Shown: piece by piece, positions 34,328-43,724 of the stretch
Layout of the letters: the number at the start of each line of letters is the position of its first letter
How positions within the stretch are numbered: the first letter of the stretch is position 1
DNA from: Pseudomonadota bacterium
Lineage (GTDB): Bacteria; Pseudomonadota; Gammaproteobacteria; Burkholderiales; Burkholderiaceae_B
Assembly (NCBI GenBank): GCA_023440825.1
Contig: JAEXRL010000017.1
Span: forward strand, 1 to 64,000
Direction: 5' to 3'
DNA length: 64,000 nucleotides
The notes under the pieces: model-generated
What the model saw: only the letters and a program-made list of their open reading frames with translations
Told to the model about the DNA's origin: nothing
Database searches by the model: none
Program-made: the position numbers and the translations under genes

Positions 34328-35298
34328 GGCGACTCCGACTGGAGCAGCCAACAGGCTGCCTGAGAGTGAGGGGGCGCAGGCATGAGTTCCGGACGGGCGT
34401 GCAGGCATTGCTCCATGACATGGCTACATCGAGGATTAAAGGCACAGCCTGGAGGAATTGCATTCAGTCGTGGCATGCTGCCCGGTATTTGTTCCAGCCG
34501 TTGCAAAGTGCTGTCTAAGGTGGGAATAGAGCGCATCAGGCCCGCGGTATAGGGGTGGCTTGGGTGTTGAATTACATCGTGTACTGGGCCAATTTCTATG
34601 ATGCGTCCTGCATACATGACGGCTACACGATCAGCGGTTTCTGCAATGACGCCCATATCGTGGGTGATGAGCATGACCGCTGTGCCTTGGGAGCGACACA
34701 GGTTTTTAAGCAGCTCAATAATTTGCGCTTGTATCGACACGTCCAGTGCCGTGGTCGGCTCGTCCGCCACAATAAGCTTGGGCTCGGCAGCCAGTGCCAG
34801 GGCAATGACCACTCGCTGGCGCATACCCCCCGAGAACTGATGTGGGTAATGGTCAATGCGTTGGCGTGCAGCCGGTATGCCTGTGGCCTCCAACAGTTCT
34901 ATCGCCCGTTCGCGTGCTTGCTTCCAGCTTAGGCTTAAGTGCGTAACGATAGTTTCGGTCAACTGATGACCGACGGTATATAAGGGATTCAGGGAGGTGA
35001 GTGGGTCTTGGAAAATAGCGCCGATTTTACGCCCTCGGATGGCTCGCATTTGATCTTCTGATAGATGATCTATGCGTTGGCCTTCCAGCTTTATTTGACC
35101 GCCGCTAATACGCCCAGGCGCATCAAGCAGGCCAATAATAGAAGCGCCTGTGAGCGACTTTCCGGCACCTGATTCGCCCACTACCCCTAATACCTCGCCC
35201 GCAGCAATGGTAAAGGAAACATGATCCAGGGCATGGAGCACTCCATGGCGAGTGGGGAACTCTACGCACAGGTCTTGAACAGTCAGTAATTCAGTCAT
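34324..35298 (-). CDS. Peptide/nickel-type ABC transporter ATP-binding protein (OppD/DppD)
   Basis: Second ATPase of the importer, 324 residues. Walker A GESGAGKSLTGASI, signature FSGGMRQRVVIALALA, Walker B LIVADEPTTALDVS, H-loop LITHDMGVIAE, and the C-terminal Cys motif GCAFNPRCSHVMEQC. It lies three bases after the permease gene and overlaps the next ATPase gene, so the operon is tightly packed. Confidence 0.95.
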   Translation of the reverse strand: MTELLTVQDLCVEFPTRHGVLHALDHVSFTIAAGEVLGVVGESGAGKSLTGASIIGLLDAPGRISGGQIKLEGQRIDHLSEDQMRAIRGRKIGAIFQDPLTSLNPLYTVGHQLTETIVTHLSLSWKQARERAIELLEATGIPAARQRIDHYPHQFSGGMRQRVVIALALAAEPKLIVADEPTTALDVSIQAQIIELLKNLCRSQGTAVMLITHDMGVIAETADRVAVMYAGRIIEIGPVHDVIQHPSHPYTAGLMRSIPTLDSTLQRLEQIPGSMPRLNAIPPGCAFNPRCSHVMEQCLHARPELMPAPPHSQAACWLLQSESP

Positions 35299-35301
35299 GG
35301 C

Positions 35302-36216
35302 TTAGTTCAGTTTAGGGTTAAGTGCGTCACGCAGCCAGTCGCCCAGCAAGTTGACCGACAAGACCAGCAATACCAGCATCAGACCCGGGAAAATAGTGAT
35401 CCACCATTCGCCAGAAAAGAGAAAGTCGTTGCCTATACGTATCAAGGTGCCTAAGGACGGTGAAGTGGCCGGTACCCCTACCCCCAGAAAAGACAGGGTC
35501 GCTTCAGTAATGATGGCGGTGGCCAGATGCACTGTTGCCAAGATGAGTACTGGGCCAGTGACGTTGGGCAGGACGTGACTGAACATAATGCGCAGCGATG
35601 ACACACCGATAACCTTAGCCGCTTGCACATATTCGCGGTTTTTTTCTACCAGAGTCGAGCCTCGTACTGTACGGGCATATTGTGGCCAGCCAGCCAGTGC
35701 AATGGCGCCAATCAAGACCGGGAAGGCGATGGTGTCATGCATGTTCATGGGGAAAACGGCTCTGGCTACGCCATCGATCAGCAAGGCGATGAGTATGGCG
35801 GGAAACGAAAGCTGCACATCTGCTACGCGCATAATAAAGGCATCGATGCGCCCGCCCGCATAACCGGCGATAAGCCCTAGTACTATGCCGGCTAGCATGG
35901 CAAGCAGCACAGAGGCAAGGCCAATAAGCAAGGAGGTGCGTGTACCGTACAGCAAAGCGGAAAATAGGTCTCGGCCCTGACTGTCTGTGCCAAGCAGATA
36001 AGGCCATGCTCCGTCGGCAGACCACGCAGGAGGCTTGAGGGCATCGAGCAGATTGATGGAGGCCAGATCGAAGGGATCAAAAGGTGCTAGCCACGTAGCG
36101 CCCAGCGCACCCAAAAACAGGATGACGGTCATGAGTGTGGCGATGATGGCAATGGGGGAATGACGCCAGGACCAGAGCAAATCGCTGTTCCAGAAGCGTT
36201 GAAAAGTTGTGCTCAT
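35302..36216 (-). CDS. Peptide-type ABC transporter permease (DppC/OppC)
   Basis: Inner-membrane permease of 304 residues with an N-terminal helix, a periplasmic loop (TWLAPFDPFDLASINLLDALKPP and LLGTDSQGRDLFSALLYGTR) and five core helices. The EAA loop is present (YVQAAKVIGVSSLRIMFSHVLPN). Start ATG 36216 lies at the stop of the upstream permease, before which AAAGGGGAA serves as ribosome site. The longer frame to 36270 overlaps that gene and is not needed. Confidence 0.94.
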   Translation of the reverse strand: MSTTFQRFWNSDLLWSWRHSPIAIIATLMTVILFLGALGATWLAPFDPFDLASINLLDALKPPAWSADGAWPYLLGTDSQGRDLFSALLYGTRTSLLIGLASVLLAMLAGIVLGLIAGYAGGRIDAFIMRVADVQLSFPAILIALLIDGVARAVFPMNMHDTIAFPVLIGAIALAGWPQYARTVRGSTLVEKNREYVQAAKVIGVSSLRIMFSHVLPNVTGPVLILATVHLATAIITEATLSFLGVGVPATSPSLGTLIRIGNDFLFSGEWWITIFPGLMLVLLVLSVNLLGDWLRDALNPKLN

Positions 36217-36217
36217 A

Positions 36218-37204
36218 TCAGTTCCCCTTTGCTTTGGAAAGCTGGGCACGCAGGCGTGGGTCCACAGCAAAGTACAGCAGATCGACCAGTAGGTTGATCA
36301 CCACAAATACCAAGGCGATCAGGCATAGGTATGCGGCCATGACAGGTACGTCGGCAAACTGTACAGCCTGTATAAATAGCAATCCCATTCCAGGCCATTG
36401 GAAAACGGTTTCGGTGACAATGGCAAAGGCGATGATGCCGCCTAACTGTAGGCCAGTGATGGTGATTACGGGCACCATGGTATTTTTTAAAGCATGGCCA
36501 AAGTGTATAGCGCGTCGGCTTAAGCCCCGAGCACGCGCGAATTTTATGTAGTCTGTGCGTAATACCTCCAGCATTTCCGAACGCACTAGACGCAGGATGA
36601 GGGTGAGCTGGAAAAGGCAGAGTGTAATAGCAGGCAGGATCAGGTGTACCAAGCCATCTTTGGTAAGTAGGCCCGTCGTCCACCAGCCTATATGCACTAC
36701 TTGGCCACGACCATAGCTGGGTAACCACCCTAGCTGTACGGAAAACACCAAGATGAGCAAAATACCAATTAGGAAGGTGGGCAGCGAAATGCCCAGCAAG
36801 GATAAGGCCAGTATGCTTTGCGAGAGCCAGCCATTACGTTTCAGCGCGGTGTAAACACCTAAAGGCAGGCCAATGAGCAAAGCTAAGAAAGCGGCCGCGA
36901 CAGACAGCTCAACAGTGGCGGGTAGACGTTCTTTGAGTAGCTCGGCAACCGGTTGTGCCTGCCGCAGTGACAGACCAAACTCTCCGTGTACGGCTTGCTG
37001 CACAAAACGGGCAAACTGTACGGGAGCAGGCTGGTCCAGACCCAGACTGGCGCGTAGATGGATACGGTCTTGTTCGGTGGCGTCTTGCCCCAGCATGATG
37101 GTGACGGGGTCGCCGATATAGCGAAACAGGATAAAGGCCAGCAAGCTGACCGTTAACATGACTAGAATGGCCTGGATAAGGCGTCGAATGATAAATACCA
37201 GCAT
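36218..37204 (-). CDS. Peptide-type ABC transporter permease (DppB/OppB)
   Basis: Inner-membrane permease of 328 residues, six helices, typical DppB start (LVFIIRRLIQAILVMLTVSLLAFILFR), DPV near TIMLG, and the EAA loop DYIKFARARGLSRRAIHFGHALKN. It is first of the two permease genes after the binding-protein gene and the hairpin at 37214-37250. Confidence 0.95.
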   Translation of the reverse strand: MLVFIIRRLIQAILVMLTVSLLAFILFRYIGDPVTIMLGQDATEQDRIHLRASLGLDQPAPVQFARFVQQAVHGEFGLSLRQAQPVAELLKERLPATVELSVAAAFLALLIGLPLGVYTALKRNGWLSQSILALSLLGISLPTFLIGILLILVFSVQLGWLPSYGRGQVVHIGWWTTGLLTKDGLVHLILPAITLCLFQLTLILRLVRSEMLEVLRTDYIKFARARGLSRRAIHFGHALKNTMVPVITITGLQLGGIIAFAIVTETVFQWPGMGLLFIQAVQFADVPVMAAYLCLIALVFVVINLLVDLLYFAVDPRLRAQLSKAKGN

Positions 37205-37213
37205 AGGCGGTGT

Positions 37214-37250
37214 ACGTGCCTTTCTGTTATGGGTAGGCAGAAAGGCACGT
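37214..37250 (-). promoter_or_regulatory. Intercistronic hairpin between binding-protein and permease genes
   Basis: 13-base perfect inverted repeat (ACGTGCCTTTCTG at 37214-37226, complement at 37238-37250) with an 11-base loop and no T run. Such stable hairpins after a binding-protein gene usually protect the upstream mRNA, giving more binding protein than permease. That role is inferred from known ABC operons. Confidence 0.7.
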
Positions 37251-37260
37251 TAAGGGTAGT

Positions 37261-38835
37261 TTAGTTAACGGTGACCCACTCTATGGTCAGGCGATTATCG
37301 GCGCGGTGAATCACGTCGATGTTTTTACGCATGGCCCATGGAATGACTTGATCGTGCAAAGGAATATGACCGAATTCTTTGGCGTGAATTTCCAAGGCCT
37401 TATGAATAGCGGCATCACGCTTGGCCTCATCGGTTTCGACTTTGACAATCTCGATCAGCTCGTCCACCTCTGGGTTGCTGTAATTACCAAAGTTAAAGGA
37501 GCCGTCAGCGCCCTCTCCTTTGCTGTGTAACAGGCTTTGCAGTGTATAGAGTGCGTCAAAGGTTGGTACACCCCAGCCAAACATGTAAGCACTGCTGTCG
37601 TAGGATTGCACTTTGGGGAAATATGTTGCTCGGGGCATGGCGTTAAGCGATGCTTTGACGCCAATGCGAGCCCACATGCCTACGATGGCCTGGCAGATGG
37701 CCTCATCGTTGATATAACGATTATTGGGGCAATCGAGTGTGAAGCTGATCTCGTTAGGGGCGTAGCCAGCTTCTTGGATCAGGGCTTTGGCTTTTTCGGT
37801 GTCGTGAGGAATACGTTTTGCTAGCTCTTCAGTCCAGCCGTGTACCTGAGGGGCAATCATGGTGCCAGTGGGCAAGGACGAGCCGCGCATGACGGCTTTT
37901 TTAATGGCGTCGGTATCGATGGCTAAGTAAAGCGCCTCACGTACGCGTGCGTCGGCAAACGGATTTTTCCCTTTGACAGTGCTGTACTTTAACTCAGGGC
38001 TTTTTTGATCCAGACCTAGGTAAATCGTACGGTATTCGTTGCCTTCAACGACTTTAGCCTGCTGCTGCAAACGCTGTAAGTCTTGAGCGGGTGGGTCGAG
38101 TACAAAGTCAATTTCGCCCGAGAGCAGTGCCGCGGTACGCGTGGCATTTTGTTTGATGGGGTTGTATTCAATACGGCTGACATTACCGACTTTGTCGGCT
38201 TTATTCCACCAGTTATCGTTTTCTTCAAATACGGTACGGATATCGACTTCACGTGAAACCAGCTTGTATGGGCCAGTACCATTGGTGTTACGGGCCGAGT
38301 AGGTTTCTTGATTGGCAGAGAAGTCTTGCGGCTGCGTTGCGTTATTCGCCTCAGACCACGCTTTGTTCATGATGAACAGGTTTGTGAGCTGACGTAGTAG
38401 GACAGGATTGGGCTTGTCGGTAATGATGTCGACGGTGAGCTCATCCACAATGTTCACTTTCTCTATGCCGTTCGCATAGGCTTTAAAGTTGGAGGTGGGT
38501 GCCATGGCGCGTTCAATAGAAAACGCGACATCGTCAGCGGAAAAAGGAGCGCCGTCATGAAACTTCACCTGATCGCGTAGTTTCATGCGTAATCGATTGG
38601 GTTCTACCAGCTCCCAGCTGACGGCCAGTGCCGGGACCAGATTAAAGTCTTTGTCGTAGGCCACCAAGGGTTCATAGACATAACTGGAGGCGGCAATGGT
38701 CATGCCCTCGTTTTGGGCATGTGGGTCTAGTGTCAGGATATCGCCTTGGCTGGCCCATTTAAATGTTTTGGCCTGCAGTGCTAAAGGCAGCATCATTAAC
38801 CCCGCCAACGCGGTAGCGAGCATCGTTTTTTTCAT
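37261..38835 (-). CDS. ABC transporter substrate-binding protein, family 5 (copy 2)
   Basis: Periplasmic binding protein of the peptide/opine/nickel family, 524 residues with Sec signal MKKTMLATALAGLMMLPLALQA. Mature start KTFKWASQGDILTLDPHAQNEG is typical of this class, and TNGTGPYKLVSR and DCPNNRYINDEAICQ appear later. Length equals that of the copy upstream, and the two share most residues. Start ATG 38835 has GAGGAGG before it. It lies directly before the permease genes and is presumably the main receptor. Substrate is unknown: peptides, glutathione or other amino-acid derivatives are possible. Confidence 0.93.
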   Translation of the reverse strand: MKKTMLATALAGLMMLPLALQAKTFKWASQGDILTLDPHAQNEGMTIAASSYVYEPLVAYDKDFNLVPALAVSWELVEPNRLRMKLRDQVKFHDGAPFSADDVAFSIERAMAPTSNFKAYANGIEKVNIVDELTVDIITDKPNPVLLRQLTNLFIMNKAWSEANNATQPQDFSANQETYSARNTNGTGPYKLVSREVDIRTVFEENDNWWNKADKVGNVSRIEYNPIKQNATRTAALLSGEIDFVLDPPAQDLQRLQQQAKVVEGNEYRTIYLGLDQKSPELKYSTVKGKNPFADARVREALYLAIDTDAIKKAVMRGSSLPTGTMIAPQVHGWTEELAKRIPHDTEKAKALIQEAGYAPNEISFTLDCPNNRYINDEAICQAIVGMWARIGVKASLNAMPRATYFPKVQSYDSSAYMFGWGVPTFDALYTLQSLLHSKGEGADGSFNFGNYSNPEVDELIEIVKVETDEAKRDAAIHKALEIHAKEFGHIPLHDQVIPWAMRKNIDVIHRADNRLTIEWVTVN

Positions 38836-39282
38836 GCAACAAACCTCCTCAAGGGTATGGAATGGTTCAGGGGTCAAAATAGTGCCTGATTAAGGGTATT
38901 AGGGTCAACACCTGAATTGCGTTTTTGAATGATGTAGTGCTTAGTTTATGCTTTTTTATGATATAGAGCACCTTAGTGATTGCCTTAGTTTTTGTGTGGT
39001 GTCCCGGATGAGCATATCACAGCACTTATTTTTTCTTTGGGGCCTTAGCACTATTGATTATTAGGATATCCGTATTTTATTTAATAGCACGTGCTGGTTT
39101 TATGTGTAAGTCTTTATTTAAGGCAGACACAGTTGTTTTTGTTTGAATTTTAGTCATTACTTATTGTTGCCGAGTGAATGACGTATTTTTACTCAACGAT
39201 ATACCTGAGTATACGGTGGCTGGTAGATTGAATCAGATGACTCTCTTTTTGGGAAAGCGGCCGAAAAGAGAGTGAATCGGCT
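38836..39282. other. Spacer between tandem binding-protein genes
   Basis: No gene seen. An inverted repeat (ACTCTCTTTT at 39240-39249 with AAAAGAGAGT at 39264-39273) close to the stop of the upstream copy is a probable terminator or mRNA-protecting hairpin. The AT-rich part around 38900-39130 may hold a separate promoter for copy 2 and the transporter operon. Confidence 0.5.
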
Positions 39283-40857
39283 TTAATGCACAATGACCCA
39301 GTCGGCGGTTAGACGGTTATTGGCTCTGTGCACCACGTCAATATTTTTACGCATGGCCCAGGGTATGACCTGATCGTGCAAGGGGATATGGCCGAAGTCA
39401 GCCGCATGCAAGGCCAGTGCTTTGTGTATGGCTGCGTCGCGTGCTGGCACATCGGTCTCGTATTTAATCTGTTGGATCAGCGCATCCACCTCAGGATTGT
39501 GGTAATTACCAAAGTTAAAGGCGCCATCTGCCCCTACTCCTGGACTGTGTAAAAGATTTTGTAGGGTGTACAAGGCGTCATAGGTAGGTACGCCCCAGCC
39601 AAATAAATAGGCGCTCGTATCACGCGATTGCACTTTCGGAAAATAAGTGGCGCGTGGCAAGGCATTTAACGTAGCCTTCACGCCTATGCGAGCCCACATG
39701 CCTACTACCGCCTGACAAATCGCTTCATCATTAATGTAGCGGTTATTAGGACAGTCCAAGGTGAAGTTCAATTCATTGGGGGCATAGCCGGCTTCACGTA
39801 ATAGTGTTTGGGCCTGCTCAGTGTGTGGGGGGACGCGTTGCGCTAATTCAGCGCTCCAGCCATGTACCTGTGGGGCAATCATGGTGCCGGTAGGCAGGGA
39901 ATAGCCCCGCATAACCGTGCTTTGTAAGGCGTGGGTATCAATAGCCAGATACAGTGCCTGACGTACACGCTTATCTGAGAAAGGGTTTTTCCCCTGGATA
40001 TTGCTGTACTTAAGCTCAGGGCTGGATTGGTCAAAGCCTAAATAAATGGTACGACTTTCATTACCCTGCAAGACTTTTAACTGTTCTTGTAAGCGAGCTA
40101 AATCCTGTGTGGGTGGGTCAAGTACGAAATCTATTTCTCCGGAGAGCAGTGCGGCCGTGCGCGTGGAGTTTTGTTTAATTGGGCTGTATTCAACGCGGCT
40201 GACATTACCGACTTTGTTAGCCTGATTCCACCAGGCTTCATGGGCTGTGAATACGGTGCGCACATCTACTTCGCGTGAAAGCAGCTTATAGGGGCCGGTG
40301 CCGTTGGTATGCAGAGCGCTGTAGCTAAGCTGTTTGGCGGCAAAGTCTTGGGGCTCGGTGGCATTGTGTGCCTTGGCCCAAGCTTCATTCATGATGAACA
40401 AATTAGTAAGCTGGCGTAGCAGCACGGGATTGGGTTTGTCAGTCAGGATATCGACATGCGTGGCATCGATTTTTTCTATGGCAACGATACCGTTGGTAGA
40501 GCTTTTAAAGTTGGAGCTGGGCGCCATGGCCCGGGTAATTGAAAATACGACATCATCGGCACTAAACAGAGCGTTGTCATGAAAACGAACATGTTGACGT
40601 AGTTGTAAGCGTAAGCGGTTTGGATCTATAAATTGCCAGCTTTCTGCCAGAGAAGGTACGAGCTTGAAGTCTTTGTCGTAGGTCACCAGTGTTTCATAAA
40701 TATAACTGGCTGCTGTATTGGTCATACCTTCGTTTTGGGCATGAGGATCCAGGGTAAGGATGTCGCCCTGGCTGGCCCATCTAAATGTTTTGGCGTGTAG
40801 GCTCCAAGGTGCTAGCAACAGGCTTAGGATTACTGTAGAGCAAATAATTTTATACAT
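39283..40857 (-). CDS. ABC transporter substrate-binding protein, family 5 (copy 1)
   Basis: 524-residue periplasmic binding protein with signal MYKIICSTVILSLLLAPWSLHA and mature start KTFRWASQGDILTLDPHAQNEG. It is a close paralogue of the gene at 37261-38835, with the same length, same motifs and colinear alignment by eye. The signal peptide differs most, and changes elsewhere are scattered. It is probably a tandem duplicate that feeds the same permease with another ligand. It lies first in the leftward cluster, with a very AT-rich leader. Confidence 0.92.
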   Translation of the reverse strand: MYKIICSTVILSLLLAPWSLHAKTFRWASQGDILTLDPHAQNEGMTNTAASYIYETLVTYDKDFKLVPSLAESWQFIDPNRLRLQLRQHVRFHDNALFSADDVVFSITRAMAPSSNFKSSTNGIVAIEKIDATHVDILTDKPNPVLLRQLTNLFIMNEAWAKAHNATEPQDFAAKQLSYSALHTNGTGPYKLLSREVDVRTVFTAHEAWWNQANKVGNVSRVEYSPIKQNSTRTAALLSGEIDFVLDPPTQDLARLQEQLKVLQGNESRTIYLGFDQSSPELKYSNIQGKNPFSDKRVRQALYLAIDTHALQSTVMRGYSLPTGTMIAPQVHGWSAELAQRVPPHTEQAQTLLREAGYAPNELNFTLDCPNNRYINDEAICQAVVGMWARIGVKATLNALPRATYFPKVQSRDTSAYLFGWGVPTYDALYTLQNLLHSPGVGADGAFNFGNYHNPEVDALIQQIKYETDVPARDAAIHKALALHAADFGHIPLHDQVIPWAMRKNIDVVHRANNRLTADWVIVH

Positions 40858-41188
40858 ATTAAAAATAAATTTTTATAAAATAGATTTTTAAATTGTAGGT
40901 TTTTGCTTTGTGTTTTTAATTACTAATAAATTATAAGAAAATATAAATTTTATTTTTTGTTTATTTTAATTTCATCTTTGTTTTTCTGTTTTTTCGATTT
41001 TTGTTTTCTCTCTGTTTGAATTTTTTCTAAAATTGTCTTGCCTGTATGTAAAAATTAAAAATGTGGGTAGCTATTGATGGCGGGTCGACTCAGGGCGTCT
41101 GGAGGGGCCGCTTTATTTGCAGTGAATCCGTCGGGCTGCTCATTTTTTGGTTATGATGACAACTGTTTAAATATACAGCTATTGAGTT
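40858..41188. other. AT-rich divergent promoter region
   Basis: Upstream of both the binding-protein gene (left) and dinB (right). The first 180 bases are very rich in A and T. No gene, repeat or LexA-like box was found with certainty. Confidence 0.4.
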
Positions 41189-42340
41189 ATGACACGCAGG
41201 ATTGCCCATGTCGATATGGACGCTTTTTATGCATCCGTTGAATTATTACGCTACCCGCACTTACGCGGGCAGGCTGTAGTGATCGGTGGGCGCAGCAGTT
41301 CCGCACCTAGGCAAAACGCCGATGGGAGCTGGGAGCTATCCAGACTAGCTGATTATGTAGGGCGCGGGGTGGTCACGACCTCGACGTACGAGGCCCGTCA
41401 GCTGGGCGTATTTTCTGCCATGGGTTTAATGAAAGCGGCCCAGTTAGCGCCTGACGCTATTTTGTTACCGTCCGATTTTACGGCTTACCGGCATTATTCG
41501 CGCTTATTCAAGCAGGCGGTTGCCACAATTTCCCAGAGCATAGAGGATCGTGGGATCGATGAAATTTATGTCGATGTGTCCGATGTCCAAGGCAGTGGGC
41601 AAAGTGTGGGCGAGTCGATACAGCAAGCTGTGCTGGCGGCTACAGGTATGACTTGCTCGGTGGGAATTACGCCTAATAAGCTGTTGTCGAAAATTGCTTC
41701 TGAGCTGCACAAGCCCAACGGCGTGTGTGTGTTAAGCATGGATGATATCGCTGAGCGTATCTGGCCATTACCAGTCAGTAAAATTAATGGCATTGGCCCC
41801 AAGTCGCAACATAAGTTGCAGGCCTTACAGATACATTCCATTGGTGATTTAGCGGCGACGCCTGCCCATGTCTTGCAAGAGCACTTTGGTTTGCGCTATG
41901 CAGTCTGGCTCAGTCAAGTGGCGCAAGGGCACGATGACAGGCCTGTTAATACCTATTCTGAGCCCAAGTCCATCAGTAGGGAGACGACCTTTGAGCGTGA
42001 CCTGCACGTACGCCATGACCGAACGCTGCTATCGGCAACGTTCCAGCGGCTGTGTGCCCAGCTTGAAGAGGACTTGCGCAAGAAAAACCTGTGTACTCAA
42101 AATATAGGGATCAAGCTAAGGTTCGCTGATTTTCAGCAGGTGACGCGCGACAGCAGTTTATTGCAGCCCATTATTCTGGCCGGTGATATACATAAAGCGG
42201 CGGGGCACAATTTAAAAAGGGTGCAATTTACGCAACGTATACGTTTACTAGGCGTGAAGGCCAGTGCCTTGCTGCCGCTTGATCAGTTGACGGCGCCGGA
42301 GCAGCAACAGCTTAGCCTGTTGCCCGATGAGCCGGTGTAA
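41189..42340 (+). CDS. dinB: DNA polymerase IV (DinB)
   Basis: Y-family translesion polymerase that copies past damaged bases. In 383 residues the metal ligands are D9 and D11 in AHVDMDAFYASVE and D124/E125 in RGIDEIYVDVSD. Other signatures are TSTYEARQLGVFSAM, SVGITPNKLLSKIASELHKPNG and the little-finger domain PKSISRETTFERDL. A loop of about 15 residues (SSSAPRQNADGSWELSR) lengthens the early palm compared with E. coli. Homologues in this order have similar inserts. The last residues (QLSLLPDEPV) resemble a beta-clamp-binding peptide (QLSLL), fitting its need for DnaN. Confidence 0.96.
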   Translation: MTRRIAHVDMDAFYASVELLRYPHLRGQAVVIGGRSSSAPRQNADGSWELSRLADYVGRGVVTTSTYEARQLGVFSAMGLMKAAQLAPDAILLPSDFTAYRHYSRLFKQAVATISQSIEDRGIDEIYVDVSDVQGSGQSVGESIQQAVLAATGMTCSVGITPNKLLSKIASELHKPNGVCVLSMDDIAERIWPLPVSKINGIGPKSQHKLQALQIHSIGDLAATPAHVLQEHFGLRYAVWLSQVAQGHDDRPVNTYSEPKSISRETTFERDLHVRHDRTLLSATFQRLCAQLEEDLRKKNLCTQNIGIKLRFADFQQVTRDSSLLQPIILAGDIHKAAGHNLKRVQFTQRIRLLGVKASALLPLDQLTAPEQQQLSLLPDEPV

Positions 42341-42431
42341 AAGACAGACAGTCGTGTAAAAGGTACTGACACGGTTTATGATAGACCTAAACTGATAGAG
42401 TGCGTGTTGCTGCGCTAAAATCTGACTATGC

Positions 42432-42453
42432 CCAGCATTAGGCTGGTTTTTTT
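42432..42453 (+). terminator. Short terminator after dinB
   Basis: CCAGC and GCTGG around a 5-base loop, followed by seven T. The stem is short, so strength is uncertain; it lies 28 bases before the aminotransferase start. Confidence 0.55.
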
Positions 42454-42479
42454 CTTTTTTATCATCAAGGTTTGCCGTT

Positions 42480-43670
42480 ATGGAATTTGATCGGGCCGGT
42501 GTTCGAGCCTTAATGGAGATTACTCAGCGTCCGGAGCTGGTATTCGTGCGTGGACAAGGATCTTGGTTAGAGGATCACAACGGTAAACGCTATCTGGATA
42601 TGATCCAGGGCTGGGCCGTTAACTCGCTGGGTCATAGTCCCTTAAGTGTGGTGAAGGCGATGGCTGAGCAGTCTGCTACGCTGATGAATCCCTCTCCTGC
42701 TTTCTACAATCAGCCTTCCATCGACTTGGCCAAGCGCATCGTGGAGAACTCATGCTTTGACCGTGTGTTCTTTGCTAACAGCGGTGGTGAAGCAAACGAA
42801 GGCGCGATCAAGCTAGCTCGCAAGTGGGGGCAAATCCATAAGGGGGGCGCCTATAAAATCATCACGTTTAATCATAGTTTTCATGGTCGTACGCTAGCGA
42901 CGATGTCGGCTTCTGGTAAGCCCGGCTGGGATAGGCTCTTTGCCCCACAGGTAGAGGGTTTCCCCAAAGCTGAGTTGAATGATTTGGACTCCGTAGCCGC
43001 TCTGATCGATGACAGCACGGTGGCGATTATGCTAGAGCCTGTGCAGGGTGAGGCGGGTGTTATTCCGGCAACTAACGAGTTTATGCAAGGTTTGCGCGAG
43101 CTGGCAGATCAACACAAGATCTTGTTGATTGTGGACGAAGTACAAACCGGAATGGGCCGTACTGGTACCTTGTTTGCGTATGAGCATTCGGGCATTCGTC
43201 CAGACATCATGACCTTGGGTAAAGGTATTGGTGCTGGTGTGCCTTTGGCAGCTTTGTGTGCTCGTGAAGAGGTTTCCTGCTTCCAGCACGGTGATCAAGG
43301 GGGGACCTACAACGGTAACCCAGTGATGACAGCGGCGGGCGTGGCGGTTTTTGATGAGCTACTGGCTCCCGGATTTTTGGACGGTGTGAATGCACGTGCC
43401 CAGCAGTTATCGGAAGGCTTGTTGGCCATTAGCGATAAATGGGGCATGCAAGGTGAGCGCGGTACGGGCTTGTTACGCGCACTGATGCTGGATCAGGATG
43501 ACGGTCCAGCCTTGGTCAATGCGGCGCGTGACCGTGCGCCGGAAGGTTTGTTGCTCAATGCACCACGGGCTAATTTATTGCGATTTATGCCAGCCCTGAA
43601 TGTGAGCGCTGACGAAATAAACTTGCTGTTAGCGTGGCTCGATGAGTTGCTGACTCAAGAGCGCGGCTAA
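42480..43670 (+). CDS. argD: Acetylornithine aminotransferase-like class III aminotransferase
   Basis: PLP enzyme of the class III omega-aminotransferase family, 396 residues. PLP lysine K248 lies in MTLGKGIGAGVPLAAL, D219 and Q222 in IVDEVQTGMGRTG, and the cofactor phosphate site is SGGEANEGAIKLAR. Most similar by eye to ArgD, which makes N-acetylornithine in arginine synthesis (and can act on succinyldiaminopimelate in lysine synthesis). No other arg gene is near, so another omega-aminotransferase role is possible. A terminator follows at once. Confidence 0.85.
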   Translation: MEFDRAGVRALMEITQRPELVFVRGQGSWLEDHNGKRYLDMIQGWAVNSLGHSPLSVVKAMAEQSATLMNPSPAFYNQPSIDLAKRIVENSCFDRVFFANSGGEANEGAIKLARKWGQIHKGGAYKIITFNHSFHGRTLATMSASGKPGWDRLFAPQVEGFPKAELNDLDSVAALIDDSTVAIMLEPVQGEAGVIPATNEFMQGLRELADQHKILLIVDEVQTGMGRTGTLFAYEHSGIRPDIMTLGKGIGAGVPLAALCAREEVSCFQHGDQGGTYNGNPVMTAAGVAVFDELLAPGFLDGVNARAQQLSEGLLAISDKWGMQGERGTGLLRALMLDQDDGPALVNAARDRAPEGLLLNAPRANLLRFMPALNVSADEINLLLAWLDELLTQERG

Positions 43671-43691
43671 GTAGCAGCAAGTGCAGTAAGC

Positions 43692-43724
43692 AAGACGATG
43701 CCATTTTAGGCGTCGTCTTTTTTT
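43692..43724 (+). terminator. Terminator after argD-like gene, overlapping modD end
   Basis: AAGACGATGCC and GGCGTCGTCTT form an 11-pair stem (one G-T) with a 6-base loop, followed by seven T. Its right arm is also the last codons of the opposing modD-like gene (IKKDDA). Confidence 0.9.

Noticed and set aside
38245..38260. Sixth parS-like site inside the binding-protein gene
   Set aside because: Reads GACTTCACGTGAAACC, 12 of 16 matches to the consensus. It is 33 kb from the others, within a coding frame, and the paralogous gene lacks it.
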